A stretch of 64,000 bases of DNA, taken from contig JBAMJV010001824.1 of assembly GCA_037951105.1 (NCBI GenBank), forward strand, positions 62,001-126,000. The letters are read 5' to 3'. Shown piece after piece: positions 46,392 to 58,236 of this stretch (the stretch's first letter is position 1; the number at the start of each line of letters is the position of its first letter). A program made the translations under genes and the position numbers. Origin of the DNA: Echinarachnius parma (Eukaryota; Echinodermata; Echinoidea; Clypeasteroida; Echinarachniidae). A model generated the notes under the pieces. It searched no databases. It saw only the letters and a list, made by a program, of their open reading frames with translations, and was not told the DNA's origin.

Positions 46392-46411
46392 CTGTAGGAG
46401 AGAGAAATTAA

Positions 46412-46793
46412 AGGGACTTATTAAAGTGACTTAACAATTGTCCAAATCCTCAAAATCCAATTGGAATTATAGTCATTCCCTCATACTTTGTTGTATGAAT
46501 TTTAACATTAAAAGCAAGGGACAAGTTTTGTTTTTTCAAATTTTCCTTTTGTTAAAAAGATATTTAAGATTGAAGTGTTCAGATGTTCAATTATCCACTG
46601 GATCCTCAAAATTGTGTACAAAGTGAGTGCAATGAGTGCAATTACTCGGCCATATAACGTCCATTTAACTTGAAATTTGTACAAAACACCCAGTGGACAT
46701 ATCAGATAACAACATATACATGTACTTTGTATCAACCACTCATCACTTTTTGCACATGTATGCCAACAAAGATTATACTACATGTAGATCCCT
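46412..46793. mobile_element. family C MITE next to the first coding exon
   Basis: AGGGACTTATTAAAG... to TGTAGATCCCT with TTAA at 46408-46411 and 46794-46797. Its left target copy is 17-20 bases upstream of the acceptor of ADGRV1 exon 1. Confidence 0.75.
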
Positions 46794-46978
46794 TTAATTA
46801 CCTTCAAAATCTGAAAAACAATTGTTGTTCAGTTGGTACATAAGTACATAATTTCTCAACTTTGAAACACTTTGAACTGCAGAGTGCAGACAGATTAACA
46901 ACAATGAACATTACAATAAAATTTACATTAGAATATTAAAACAGTTAAAGATGACACGTACATACTATAAAATAACAA

Positions 46979-47111
46979 TTATGGCATTCTCTACTGAGAC
47001 GTACCCACACACAGCATGACAAAAAGAACTGCTCCATTCAAGTGCATCTAGAGAATCCCTTCTTTTTCTTTGTCATGCTGTGGGCATGTCTCCATAGAGA
47101 GTGGCACATAA
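46979..47111. mobile_element. foldback element
   Basis: Inverted repeat: TGGCATTCTCTACTGAGAC...GCATGACAAA pairs with TTTGTCATGC...TCCATAGAGAGTGGCA, arms about 50 bases. Confidence 0.7.
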
Positions 47112-47214
47112 TCAATATTTCAATGCATCTTTAATATTTGTTTGTAGTTTCATGTATCATCAAGTGACATGATTCTATTTTCTAGCACTCTACAAGTCCC
47201 AGGACAAAATTCCA

Positions 47215-47470
47215 GTTGAAATTATAATTGGTACCCATTGAATTCAATGGATACCCATTGAAATTATAATTGGTACCAATTGAAACTGAATTCAATTGGT
47301 ACCCATTGGCATTGGTTTCAATGGGTACCCATTGAATGCAATGGGTACCCATTGAAATTCAATGGGTATTTGTTTCATTTTCCATATACTCTTCGATTAC
47401 CAATTGATTTCAATTGGTAATTTTCAATGGGTAATTTTCAATTGGTACCAATTGATTTTAATTGGTAAAA
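47215..47470. repeat. palindromic minisatellite (CAATGGGTACCCATTG units)
   Basis: About twelve variants of the self-complementary word CAATKGGTACCMATTG are interspersed with AATTCAATT. Nearly the whole segment can fold on itself. Confidence 0.85.
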
Positions 47471-47714
47471 TTGTTAATATAGTCAATGGGAATTTCACCA
47501 TGGGGTACAAGCCATTTTCTTACAGTTTTGTTTTTCTTTTTAGATTTTTCAATGCAAAGGTCCTTGTCTTTGTAGTTCATTTTGTATGTGTAATCCCTTA
47601 ATCCTGTATTAATAACTGAACTCTAAACTAATTACAGAATTATAACTTCGTTATTTGTTATTGTTGTCCATGGATATAAAATAAATTAAAACAGTAACAA
47701 CTCCATAATGTTAA

Positions 47715-48102
47715 AGGGACTTAGTAACATTGTCCAAATCCTCAAAATAAAATTGTAATTCTAGCGGTTCCTTTATACCTTGTTGTATTCGTATTAACAA
47801 TAAAATCATGGGACAGCTTTCGGTTTTTCAAATTTCCCTTTCATTACAAAGATATGTATGATTGAAGTATTTAGATAAGAAAATCTCCGGGCGAGATTTT
47901 CATCCCTGTACAAAGTGAATGCAGTGAGTTGGTGAATATCACCCAATATCACTTTGCATTTTCGCTCATTACTTGGCCATACATTGTCCATTTGACCTGA
48001 AATTTTCACACAATACCCTGAGGACATATGAGATAACAACAGTATACATTGCATCAACCATTCATCAGTTTTTGCACATCTCAACAAAGTTACTAGATCC
48101 CT
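47715..48102. mobile_element. TTAA-flanked MITE (family C), best copy
   Basis: AGGGACTTAGTAACATTG at the left and GTTACTAGATCCCT at the right are inverted relatives. TTAA lies at 47711-47714 and 48103-48106. No ORF. Confidence 0.75.
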
Positions 48103-48359
48103 TTAAGCAAATTTTGTATTTACATTCAATTCAATTTAAAGCCATCAAACGCAAAGTCAAACACTTAATAATGTCACCCTGGGCCTGTGTCATGTAGGCC
48201 TAGCCTACATATTGTAAGCAATTAGTCTAACTTAGTAAATGAATGGAAAATGTTTTTTTTTGTTTAAATTTAGAAATGTAGCTCGTCTATCATCACTAAT
48301 TCTGATATGACTGTAAACAAATCTGTGTTGATCAGTCGTAATTATTTAGCACTGCACCC

Positions 48360-48860
48360 TCGGTTTGCCTCGGCCCGGGCCCTTTACACAAACAGCCACA
48401 ACAGGTGTCACACTACCACTACCAGTCCGATCCGTACCCCCTCGCACCCTCACTGCCGCAGCTCAGCGGCCAGAGCGCCGCAGTAATACTGCGCTAACAA
48501 TGGCGCTCGTGATTACGAAATTCAAATCGTCCTTTTAAATTTAAGATTGCGAAAAATACACCTAAAATACCGTTCTGTGTAAAGAAAACAAATTGAACAC
48601 ATGGCTACATTACCTGTTTACATTACTTGAAATCCAGAACAGTGTTGCATAATTTCCTTGGCAACGGCACTGAAATTTGATATTTCCTTTTAAATTCGTC
48701 GTCGAGTCGAGTCGGGTTTTAGCGTCGGTTGTTTCCACGGTTTGGATCTGAGTAATTGTTCGCCGTGAGCACAAGAGTATTCTACTGAACGGGCGCATCA
48801 GCGCATAATAGTAGCAGCGAACAATACGAAAATTCCGTTGTGCACTGCACTGAATTAGCG
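48360..48860. promoter_or_regulatory. CpG-rich probable promoter region
   Basis: Two patches (about 48361-48500 and 48690-48800) are much richer in CG dinucleotides than the surrounding AT-rich introns. They lie between the first coding exon of the minus-strand ADGRV1-like gene and the plus-strand Smr gene. No TATA box or initiator is convincing. Promoter function is inferred from position and composition. Confidence 0.35.
48614..48800 (-). other. ADGRV1: candidate 5' UTR exon of the ADGRV1-like gene
   Basis: The first coding exon has a good acceptor 14 bases before its ATG, so at least one upstream noncoding exon is required. On the minus strand a good donor (AACAG followed by GTAATG) lies at 48613/48614, directly inside CpG-richer sequence. 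The upstream limit is a guess; the transcription start cannot be seen. Confidence 0.3.
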
Positions 48861-48869
48861 CAGTTTATT

Positions 48870-50630
48870 AATGCTGTGCGAGAACTGCAAGTGTTATGTG
48901 AATGTAGGCATAATGATTGATTGGGTGATTCATCGGTTGTACATGTAAACAAAGCGAATAGGGTACACGCCCAGTCATCTCACAGAGGAACCGAGTAGGA
49001 TGGAAACAGAGCCAGTATATCTGGAAGCCAAGTTCCACCAGTGGCGTAACCAGGATTTGAACATTTTTTAACCCGAGACCAAGAAATGTCAACATTTTCG
49101 GAGGCCGAGACCGGGATTCTTCGCATTTTTCGAGGCCAAGACCCATCGCTAATGACGATGGTCGAGATCGACCGCTAAAAAGTGGTCTCGAGACCAGCTA
49201 TAATAGGGAAGGGGGGGGGGGGGGGGGGGGGGTTGCAAACCCCCCCAAACAATCATTTTTTTGAACTTTCAAATTTGACACTCAGTTTTTCATTACCTCA
49301 TTTCGTGCAACGCCCTCTATACCAAAACTCTACTATCCATTTAACAATAATAATAAACGTATACAGAAACACCGGTAACAAAGGTTTTACGAAAAGCTAA
49401 ATCGATGCATTAGGCCTATAATGAGTTTTTAAAAGAGTAAGAACGATATACAAAACACATGGAATATAAATGAAATTATTAACATGTGCGGAAAATAAAC
49501 TTAGCTCCCCGGCCGTCCGCTAGCTGAGCTGCGCGGATGTATATTGCATGCACATTAATGTTGCTCTGATCTATATATTATACACGACGCACCTGCATTA
49601 TTAGGTCAAGGCGTGTATCTGTTTGTATCAATCACAAAACGAGGTTTAGGGACCCTCGCTGCTTCGATCACGATCATTGATGCCGCCTGATCGATTTACA
49701 CAAATATAATGGCTCTAGAAAGTACAATTTTCTGTTTTTCAAATTTAAATTATTATGAGGTATATTAGGACAGTATGGATGAAGATTATTATAGCCTCCC
49801 ATGCAGAAAGATGGTCAAATATTGGAGATACATGTATACAAGGGATGAAGGGAATAATCTTCCAATAGCCTACAACTCTTTCTAAAATCCTGATATCTCA
49901 AATTCCGCAAATTATATCCTCAAGTCAGGTTTATGTTATTCGGAAAAACAAAAAGTTGTTATTCCTTGTAACTTACAATATCTTATCATGTGCGGCCGAT
50001 TGCGGCCATAGCAGAAATTTGATAATTTTTGCCATGGAAAAAAATAATTTTATACCCTTGCTTGTCCTAATTATGCAACATACACCACATATATTTGGGA
50101 TTATGGGTCATCAGCGAAAACTGGGAAAAACTTTCATTCAGACATCCATGTCATTGCTTGACCGTATTGCAGGAATTCAGAAATGCGCCTCATTGTCATA
50201 AAGCCTAAACGCATCTGTGGATATTGCATAACTCAGTGGCGGCATCACAGTACAAACAATAGGAGCTAGGTTTGAAGTAGGACCGATTAATCAGTCCTTC
50301 TCCTCGTTTGTTGCTTCACTCACCAGGAGGGGGATAGTATGACGTCTTAATATAAAGGACCCTCCAGAACGAAGTGGATTTTTCTGTCTATAGGTTTGAA
50401 GTATCTCCTTGTGTTTGAACTTCCTTGGTTAGGTCATAGACATAATAGCATGGACAGTCATCGACTTAAAACACATTCATTCACCTGTAGAATACAAAGA
50501 TATCACCATGGTACCGATGCTTGGTTAATCCCTTTGATCGTATCATATCGTCGCCGCCTTGACGAGTGAGCACAGTCAAGTTTTAAATTTTTTTTTGGAT
50601 AAAACTTACATTTTCAGAAGAACTTGAGCA
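48870..50630. other. intergenic spacer
   Basis: No gene seen. Holds a G run (49209-49232), a fragment of a family B MITE at about 49262-49335 (TTTTTCATTACCTCA, TACCAAAACTCTACTATCC), and GAGGCC/GAGACC-rich repeat text at 49070-49195. Confidence 0.5.
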
Positions 50631-50654
50631 AGCCGGGTCTTTGAATTGGTTACA

Positions 50655-51300
50655 GTCCGTTATTCCGAAGGTTCGTTATTCCGAAGGTTCAGTTATTCCG
50701 AAGGTTCGTTATTCCGAAGGTTCGTTATTCCGAAGGTTCGTTATTCTGAAGGTACGTTATTCCGAGGGTTCGTTATTCCGAAGGTTCGCTATTCCTAAAA
50801 CGAAATCGGGTTCGTTATTCCGAAGGTTCGTTGATCCGAAAAAGAAATCGGGTTTGTTATAATACTATAATTTGTGTTTTGTTTATTTAATTCACAGCCT
50901 GCATTAGGCATACCCCTCCCCCTTTCCCTCCCTTGGCCAGACCAATCAAACATTTAAGTTTATTTTATCTCTTTATATGAAATTATAGCATTATAACAAA
51001 CCCAAATTCATTTTCGGATTAACGAACCCGATTTCATTTTAGGAATAGCGAACCTTCGGAATAACGAACCCTCGGAATAACAGACCTTCGGAATAACGAA
51101 CCTTCGGAATAACGAACCCGATTTTATTTTCGGACATACGAACCTTCGGAATAACGAACCTGATTTCATTTTAGGAATAGCGACCCTTCGGAATAACGAA
51201 CCCTCGGAATAACGAACCTTCGGAATAACGAACCTTCGGAATAATGCAACAAATGTTCGGATTAACGAACCTTATTTCATTTTAGGATTAACGAACCCTC
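50655..51300. mobile_element. foldback element with minisatellite arms
   Basis: Left arm 50655-50850: about eleven copies of a 16-mer, TTCGTTATTCCGAAGG. Right arm 51000-51300: the same unit in reverse complement (CCTTCGGAATAACGAA). The middle is about 150 unrelated bases. The whole could form a very long hairpin. Confidence 0.85.
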
Positions 51301-51309
51301 AGGTATACG

Positions 51310-51330
51310 GGGGGGGGGGGGGGGGGTGCC
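51310..51330. repeat. G homopolymer
   Basis: About 18 G bordering the foldback element. Confidence 0.85.
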
Positions 51331-51439
51331 GCACGGAACTCTGAAATGGGGGTCTGAAGAGCTGACTACAAGCACAAAATATAGGGTCCTTGGAGCTATC
51401 AAAGACCTACGGAAACCCTCAAAAAGGCTCAAATGGTGG

Positions 51440-51600
51440 TCCAAGGAGCCGAACTAGAAGAAGAATAATGGACGTTGGCGCTACTCAAATACATATAGCC
51501 AAGTCATTCCGGGGTATATGGAGCCGAACTAGAAGAAGAATAATGGACTTGGCGCTACTCAACTACCTAGCCAAGTCATTCCGGGGGTCTATGGAGCGGC
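51440..51600 (+). repeat. 70-base direct repeat
   Basis: GAGCCGAACTAGAAGAAGAA...CCAAGTCATTCCGGGG occurs at 51447 and again at 51523. Origin unknown. Confidence 0.75.
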
Positions 51601-52383
51601 AATTTTTGAAAATCGGGTATCTTTAGAGCTGCGATCGAGTGTGAAAACGGGGTTCTTTTAAGCGGCACATACCCGTCTTACATTATTTTACTCAGGCATG
51701 TCTTAGTGAGCTCATTGTCTGGTGAAATGCAAATAATTGTCCTTTTACCATAAATGATACAATAGTAAAAAAAAAAATAGTAAAAATAGCTCCAGGTATA
51801 ATGAATGCAGCGGCGACGATGATTGGGTCAAAGAGACAAGATTCGATGATTGTCCATTAATACTGGTATGTCTTTATTAAATCGCGACGTCTACTATTAT
51901 GGTTGAGGGACCTACACATCGGCACCCCAAGATATTCCTTATAGTTCTAGACTTAAAAAATCACACAAATTTCTTAAAACTGTGCTCACACAATGATGAA
52001 ATAGTGCAGATTCCGATGCGATGATCAGATATGCGATTTATAAGTTATTTTTTGAGATATCGTCTTCGAACGCGAGCGTTTTTTGTTTTGTCTTCACGAG
52101 TTCGCGGTGTTCTTTGAAACCAACACCCTCTGAACTCTTTTATCGACTCAAAATTGCGTGTTTACGCCCTCTACGTTCGTTGGCCTACAGTATTATAATA
52201 GTAGCCTAATTTGTATCTCCCTCAATTGTCAATAATATAATATGCTGCACTGAGCTGAGACTGAGACTGATCTGATCAAAGTTTAAAAATTAGATTCTAC
52301 CTGGCAATTTTATCAAAGAATTCGTTCCATTTTACGATTTCGTTGCTAAACTAATACAATTATTTGGAACATCTCCGAACGTC

Positions 52384-52606
52384 ATGACGAGCGAGCTACA
52401 TATGGATGACCTGCTTCCAGGGCTGCTACAGTTTATCCTGTCTGCCAATTTCCTGGCCTTTATCTTTATTTTATTTGTATTCTACCTGTTCTGCAAGCGA
52501 CCTGACCGAAGCCAGCGGCATGGCGAGCGCCAGGGGCAAACGCGTTCAGCTGGCGATGACGACACCGACGATGATGCCATCAGCAGTGACAGTGATGATG
52601 ACCTTG
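52384..52606 (+). CDS. Smr gene exon 1: TM helix and acidic linker
   Basis: Residues 1-75. ATG at 52384 (G at -3) is the first in frame before the hydrophobic segment. Donor CTTG/GTAATT, phase 1. Confidence 0.8.
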
Positions 52607-55600
52607 GTAATTTGAATAGGGAATATGTTTCCTTTATAGAAATATATTATTTGTTGCTTGCTATAAAAAAAAAAACATCTCTTAAATTTTACTCGGGTTG
52701 CAGTCTGGGAGCTGTTATATATTGTGTTTGTTAAACTAAACACTAAGACTTCTTAGTCACTATTTTGGCCTTAACTTAAAGGGATAGTTAAGTATTGGTC
52801 AAACTTAACTTTAGTAACCAAAACCTGCACCATTACGGTACAAACTAATAGGTTATAACTCTACCAATTTACCATGCTCGAAAAGTATACACAATTATAA
52901 ACGACTAAGTAAAACCCCTGTTATCATTCAAAAAGAGCCTTTACAACTCAAGAGGGCGCTCTCTAAAAAAGTCATTGGTTGTATAGCCATTTTTCATACA
53001 AAATTGTGCATTTGATGTTTTGTTAAAATAATGATTCAATAACTTTTTTAAATCCTATTTAGATTTGTAGTCTATAAGCATTTTAAAATGTTTTTCTAAA
53101 AAGTCAAAATGTCCCCTGGCCGGGAGACTTTTTAATACAAACATGTTTATGGATATTTCAGCCGTTTCTAAACCGATTTTGATCCAATAAAGTTTATTCT
53201 GTCATTAGAATTGTATGTTCTTTCATATTTGACAGTCGGTTTTTCATTATCTCACAAAAAAATATTTGGTGAAGTGCCCTCTATACCAAAACTCAACTAT
53301 CCCTTTAACCTATAACCTAGGGGGGACATGTGCCGCCCCCAAATAATTTGAAGAAAAAATGAAATAAAGGGGGCATTTTTTTATAAAACAAAACAATACA
53401 TAAGGTTTGCCCCCATAAGTTTTGCTCACCCCCCCCCCCCCCTCTTCCCCAATCAATCCGCCACTGACTATAGTGTAACATCTCAGATTATGCAATAACC
53501 CACCAGATCCAAATTAACAGAGCTGTTTTACAAAAACAATACAAATGTACTGTATGTATAATACAAAACACATACATTGTGCCACTAATTTGAAGTAAAA
53601 ACAATGATTGTATTAATTCTTTAATTTATTTTATATTGTTTTCCATTTTCTTTTCTTTTGTATCTTACAGGTGGTAGAATGTTCATACAAGAAAGCACAC
53701 AGCGCTCGGTGAATGTCAAGAACAGAAGGTACATTTAATTTGTATGCAATCATATAAATTATGATGATGGGAAAATGGCAAACAAATCTGATAGACAATC
53801 ATGTGAGGCTTGCAGCATTATTTACGTGTGTGTATATATACAGCTAAGTATTAACATTATTTTGCTTTTAATACAACTTTAGAAAAGAGTTTATCCTACT
53901 TTATACATCGTAATATGGTTGTTTATTTCGAATAACATTACCCCGACTCAGATTTCTGATTTGGAAGAAATATGTGAAATACTGGGCCGTATGCATAAAA
54001 ACAAGCAATTGCTTGTGCTAGCCTTTTGCTTGAATCGGTATGCATAAAAACAAGCAATTGCTTGCAAGCAAAAGCTTTTGCTTACAAGCACAAGCAATTG
54101 CTTACTGCTCGTAAGCAATTGCTTACGAAACAAGCAATTGCTTAAAACCGTATGCATAAAACGAACCTTTTACTTGTCTTGATAAGCAATTGCTTGCGTT
54201 TTTTCAAGCACATCCAGACCAGCTTGAGCTCTTGCTTACTCAGGGCATTCGCGTTTAAGGATACAATTTTCGTACCGTTTCAGGATAATTACGAGCTCCT
54301 TATTCCAGAGGTTATGCTGGAATTTCATATCTAATCATATTCATGTTATTTGAGACTTTTACGGCAATTTTTGTCCATCGATCTGCACAGAAACCCCCCT
54401 GATGCTTTGCGCTGTTTCCCCCATATTTTGCGTAATGAAAAATACTGCTGCCAGGTCGGGCACGAAGCGTTGTTGCCCTGCAGTGCGATGTTCGCACAAC
54501 CGTAACGATCCTTTGTCCAACACGTAAGCAATTGCTTAGGTAGGGCAAGCAAAAGGTTTCAGCACAAGCAAAAGCTTGTGCATACGAATTTAAGCAATTG
54601 CTTGAACTTGATCTTTTGCTTGACAAGCTCTTGCTTGTGCTTAAATGCTTTAAAAGCATTTGCTTATAAGCAATTGCTTGTTTTTATGCATACGGCCCAC
54701 TATCTGACACACCACTATTCACGCGAACGCTGGATGCCGCCATTGTTAGGTCTAATGTGATCGAACAATGATGCATTCCTGCACTTAACTCAATTCAATA
54801 ACACCAATTCAAACCATTGTTTGAATACTTTTCAAATACAATTCAGTGAAAATCTTTTTGTTCGACCATCCACACATACGTCAGAATTTGCGAAGCATGT
54901 CGGGTTATTACACGAACATGCCTGCCCGCTCCCATCATCTTTTGCCGCCAAAACAAGTAGTAAAATTTGGATATATTCACAGAAGGATTTCATAGGATCC
55001 AATAGGTCAAAATTGCCAAGTCATGTATCAAATTAAATGTCTGTTCACCCTCTAAATGATAGAAGTAGCCGAAAGCCATAGTTGCATTGTCCTTTAAAGG
55101 GGCCCTGCAGACCAAATGCATGTTGACTTCTGTTCATCTGTATTAGTGTACACTTTCAATATTTGTAAACGGTTTGACCTAAATATGTTTTGTATATTTC
55201 AAAACATTTTATCATTTATTTTTCTCCATGTTGCTAAGCCCCACCTAAAAAACCCTCCAGAGTAAATTCTATTGTTGACCTGTTATGACATCATCTGTCA
55301 ATCACTGGTCAGCTACCATGAGATTAACAAAAGATGAAAGTACAAAAAGAACATCCACACAAAAGTATGCCCTGCAATAGCTTAGACAGTGCTTTTCTTC
55401 TGACATAGCAACAGCTATTGAAATTGAAGGTGTGTGAGTTGGTATTCTATTCAACCATGTGATGCTATTGTGATTAGGCACTCAGCTTGGGTGAAGGTAA
55501 CTTCTTTGTAACTGAGTAGTGAATGGCTGATGATGTCACAACAGGTCAACAATATAATTCTACTCTGGAGAGGTTTTCAGAAGTGGGGGCTTCATAATAT

Positions 55601-58163
55601 GGAGAAAAATAACTACTAACATGTTTTAAAATAAACAAAATATGTTTGGGTCAAATGGTTTACAAATAGTTGATGTGTACACTAATAGAGATGAACAGAA
55701 TATAACATGCTTTTAGTTTGCCTGGCCACTTTAAGTACTGTAGAAGGGTTGATTTGTCTTGCCCTAAAACTGTTGCATATCTGCTTCACATGCAAGAAGC
55801 AAGAGGGGTGTTTCACAAAGTTTCAAAGCGATTGAAAATCAAAGCAAATTATTCTTCTCAGCTGAAATTTGAAAGAGCATACAATTTGAATGACAGAATA
55901 AACTTTATTTGATCAAACTCGGTTCAGAAACGGCTGAAATATCAACGAATATATCCGATCGGAATAAATCTGGGGCCCAGATTCATTCGATGATTTTTTT
56001 TAAATTTGTTTGTTTATACTGACACTTTTGGGAAAATTGTCAAAAAAGGCTTTTAAATAGTTAATGATAATCTCTCTATATTTAATCATTATTTAAAAAA
56101 AAAATCACATGCATAATTTTGTATGAGAAATGGTTGAAACCAATGCTTTTTTTTTACAGAGCGCCCTCTTGAGTTTTAATGGCTCTTTTTGAATGATAAC
56201 AAGCTTTTTAGTTAGTCGTTTATAATGTTCTAGGTATATTATGTAGATTATAAGCATGTGAAGCCGCACGGTAAGGTCGATTTGGGTGTGAGGGCAGCAA
56301 ACGAATGATGGGAGAGGGGCGCACACCTCTAGGCTATGTAAAATGATGGGGCGAATGGCCCCCGTGCCCCCCCCCCCCCCCCCCCGTTGCTACGCTACTG
56401 ATTATTAGGGCAGTTACCCCTCCCATTAAAAAAAATAAGTAATACAAAACAGCATTTCAAATCTTGACAAAGCTAGCTGATATTGTTTACATAAATGTTT
56501 TTTTTTTTTTTTTTTGAACCACATCGGGTCTTATTTATTTCAAAATAATTTCACAAATCAGTATAATCAGAAACAGAACAAGTATAACATATCATTCACA
56601 AATAACTAATAAATCTATTCCAATCATGGATATCTACAAATAGGCGTTGTTTTTGTTTATTCTTTTCAATTTGGTATCGTTTTTCTATAATCAAACGAAA
56701 AGTATGAATAAAATCATTTTCTTTAATTCTTCTTCCATTTTCATAAGTACTTATTAATCTATATAATGAAAGTAACGCATAAATTAATGACAAGTCAACC
56801 AAATTTGTTTTCTTAAAATCATATCCTGTAATAGTAATTTTTGGATTTATAACAAAACTATTATCGTACAAATATTGTTTTAAAACATTTTCTAGATATC
56901 TCCAAAACGGAATTATGCTTATACAGTAAATGAACATAAATGTAAATATACATTGTTACTGTATCACTTCATCAGTTTTTTTTTGTTCACTCATAAACAC
57001 TCCAGAGAAATTGACTTCCACAAACTCAATAAAGATTACGCCATCTGTAACTTAGAACGGGCTCTCCGAAGTGAGAAGGCGATGGGCACACGTGAATTGG
57101 ATGTCATAACTGGATGGGGGAAGCACAGTCCATCCTCTGGTCCCATACTCAAGCCAGCGGTGGAACGATACTTTAAAGATAACCGTATCGAGTAAGTAAA
57201 ACAAACAAACAAGGTTTGACCACGTGTAAAATTGAATGTTTGAATAAAAGTTTTGGGCAATTCCAGCGTCACGGACATGTATAACAAATGGAATTGCCAT
57301 TTTGCATTTCTTGGGGAAATTTGAATGCGAATAGCGTGTTGTTATTTTGAATGCTTACATTGCTAAATCACTATAAGAGCTAAGTCGAGTGAACGAAATT
57401 CAATGAATCATAATGTCAAAGCCTTCACCTGAATGATGTGAATATTATAACCCTTATATCAATATGAATGACAATTTTACAAAATTCTAGAAAACCTATA
57501 ATAAAATAAATAATATGAAGTATTATGATGTCCATTAATCACACTCAAGTCTACATGAAAATGAGGCCATATATAGACTACACACGTCACTATACTGTCA
57601 TAAATGTTGTATATTACAGCCAGTGCAGTGAGAATAGTAAATATACAAAACAAAAGCTATGGTGAAAAATTCTTCAAAACATGAATTATCATCGGAAATA
57701 ATATCGCAAGTGATATTCGTTTGGCTCGCAATGTAGCCTATGGTCAACAAGGAATCTAAAAGATCAAGACGTTTCGTGTGCCGCTGCAACACTTTGTCAA
57801 GTGATATAATATAATGTAAGCAATCGTGTTTTATACTCTACGGACGGCTCCAAAACGCACTATCTCGCATGAGCGAGTGCGTTCCTAATTGGTCAATAAC
57901 GGACAAGGCCTATTGGCCGATGCATTAGTGTTGCAGCGGCACACGAAACGTCGTGATCTTTTAGATTCCTTGTTGACCATACATTGCGAGACAAACGAAT
58001 ATCACTAGCGATATTATTTCCGATACTATATCCGCAATGAGTAATATATTTACCATTATGAATTATCATCCCTGCAAGCATTCTTTGTATTTTCTTACGT
58101 GTTTATTCAAGGTACCGCATGAGGAATAAAGGGTGCTTCACAGCCATTCTGACACAGAAATAG
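52384..58163 (+). CDS. membrane-anchored Smr-domain protein (4 exons, 172 residues)
   Basis: Exons 52384-52606, 53671-53728, 57006-57191 and 58112-58163 join in phase to a complete frame ending TAG. Residues 14-36 form one hydrophobic helix (FLAFIFILFVFYLF) followed by CKR, predicting an N-out/C-in anchor. Residues 55-74 are an acidic Asp/Ser linker (DDDTDDDAISSDSDDD). Residues about 94-170 are an Smr (small MutS-related) domain: IDFHKLNKDYAICNLERAL, then LDVITGWGKHSPSSGPILKP and MRNKGCFTAIL. Smr domains bind or cleave nucleic acid; in this family the HGxGxG-type loop appears as TGWGKHS. Short anchored Smr proteins are poorly characterised, so no symbol is given. It lies head-to-head with ADGRV1, the ATGs about 6 kb apart. 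Confidence 0.85.
52780..53304. mobile_element. TTAA-flanked palindromic MITE (family B) in Smr intron 1
   Basis: AGGGATAGTTAAGTATTGG... ending CCAAAACTCAACTATCCCT; TTAA at 52776-52779 and 53305-53308. Internal AAGAGGGCGCTCTCT is shared by all copies. Confidence 0.82.
53671..53728 (+). CDS. Smr gene exon 2: linker
   Basis: 58 bases (GRMFIQESTQRSVNVKNR). Acceptor TATCTTACAG, donor AGAAG/GTACAT; phase 1 in, 2 out. Confidence 0.78.
53984..54698. mobile_element. foldback element with AAGCAATTGCTT palindromes, Smr intron 2
   Basis: Terminal inverted repeats GGGCCGTATGCATAAAAA (left) and its complement (right), flanked by ACT on both sides (53981-53983 and 54699-54701), a 3-base duplication. Both arms are packed with AAGCAATTGCTT words. 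About 250 bases in the centre are unique. Termini and target size resemble PIF/Harbinger relatives. Confidence 0.8.
55098..55730. mobile_element. TTAA-flanked palindromic element (family D), Smr intron 2
   Basis: AGGGGCCCTGCAGACC at the left pairs imperfectly with GGCCACT at the right; long arms follow (GTTGACCTGTTATGACATCA / TGATGTCACAACAGGTCAAC). TTAA at 55094-55097 and 55731-55734. Confidence 0.78.
55800..56345. mobile_element. degraded family B MITE
   Basis: Contains CGGTTCAGAAACGGCTGAAATAT and GCGCCCTCTTGAGTTTTAATG, the two internal signatures of family B, without clean ends. Confidence 0.6.
56497..56945 (-). mobile_element. 5'-truncated LINE 3' end with poly(A)
   Basis: A minus-strand frame of 113 residues (FWRYLENVLKQYL...LIYALLSLYRLI...FVDIHDWNRF) followed by a poly(A) tail (T run 56497-56516 on the plus strand). 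This looks like the C-terminal end of an L1-type ORF2. Sits just before Smr exon 3. Confidence 0.55.
57006..57191 (+). CDS. Smr gene exon 3: Smr domain core
   Basis: Residues 94-156. DFHKLNK is the Smr 'LDLHG' position and VITGWGKHS the glycine loop. Acceptor CACTCCAG, donor TCGA/GTAAGT; phase 2/2. Confidence 0.87.
57600..58082. mobile_element. large inverted repeat in Smr intron 3
   Basis: 57685-57795 (ATCGGAAATAATATCGCAAG...GTTTCGTGTGCCGCTGCAAC) is matched in reverse complement by 57930-58035 with about 95% identity. The spacer is about 135 bases. It ends 30 bases before the acceptor of exon 4. Confidence 0.8.
58112..58163 (+). CDS. Smr gene exon 4: Smr domain end and stop
   Basis: Completes EYRMRNKGCFTAILTQK then TAG. 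Acceptor TTTATTCAAG; only 52 coding bases. The polyadenylation site is not identified. Confidence 0.82.
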
Positions 58164-58236
58164 AAACAGTAAGGACCCTTGGAGTTTAACATAGGAATAC
58201 TTAAAGTACAGTCATGTAAATAATTATCACAGTTCA

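Noticed and set aside
1..46391. FREM, Na/Ca exchanger or integrin beta-4 as identity
   Set aside because: None of these combines tens of Calx-beta repeats with LamG and EAR domains.
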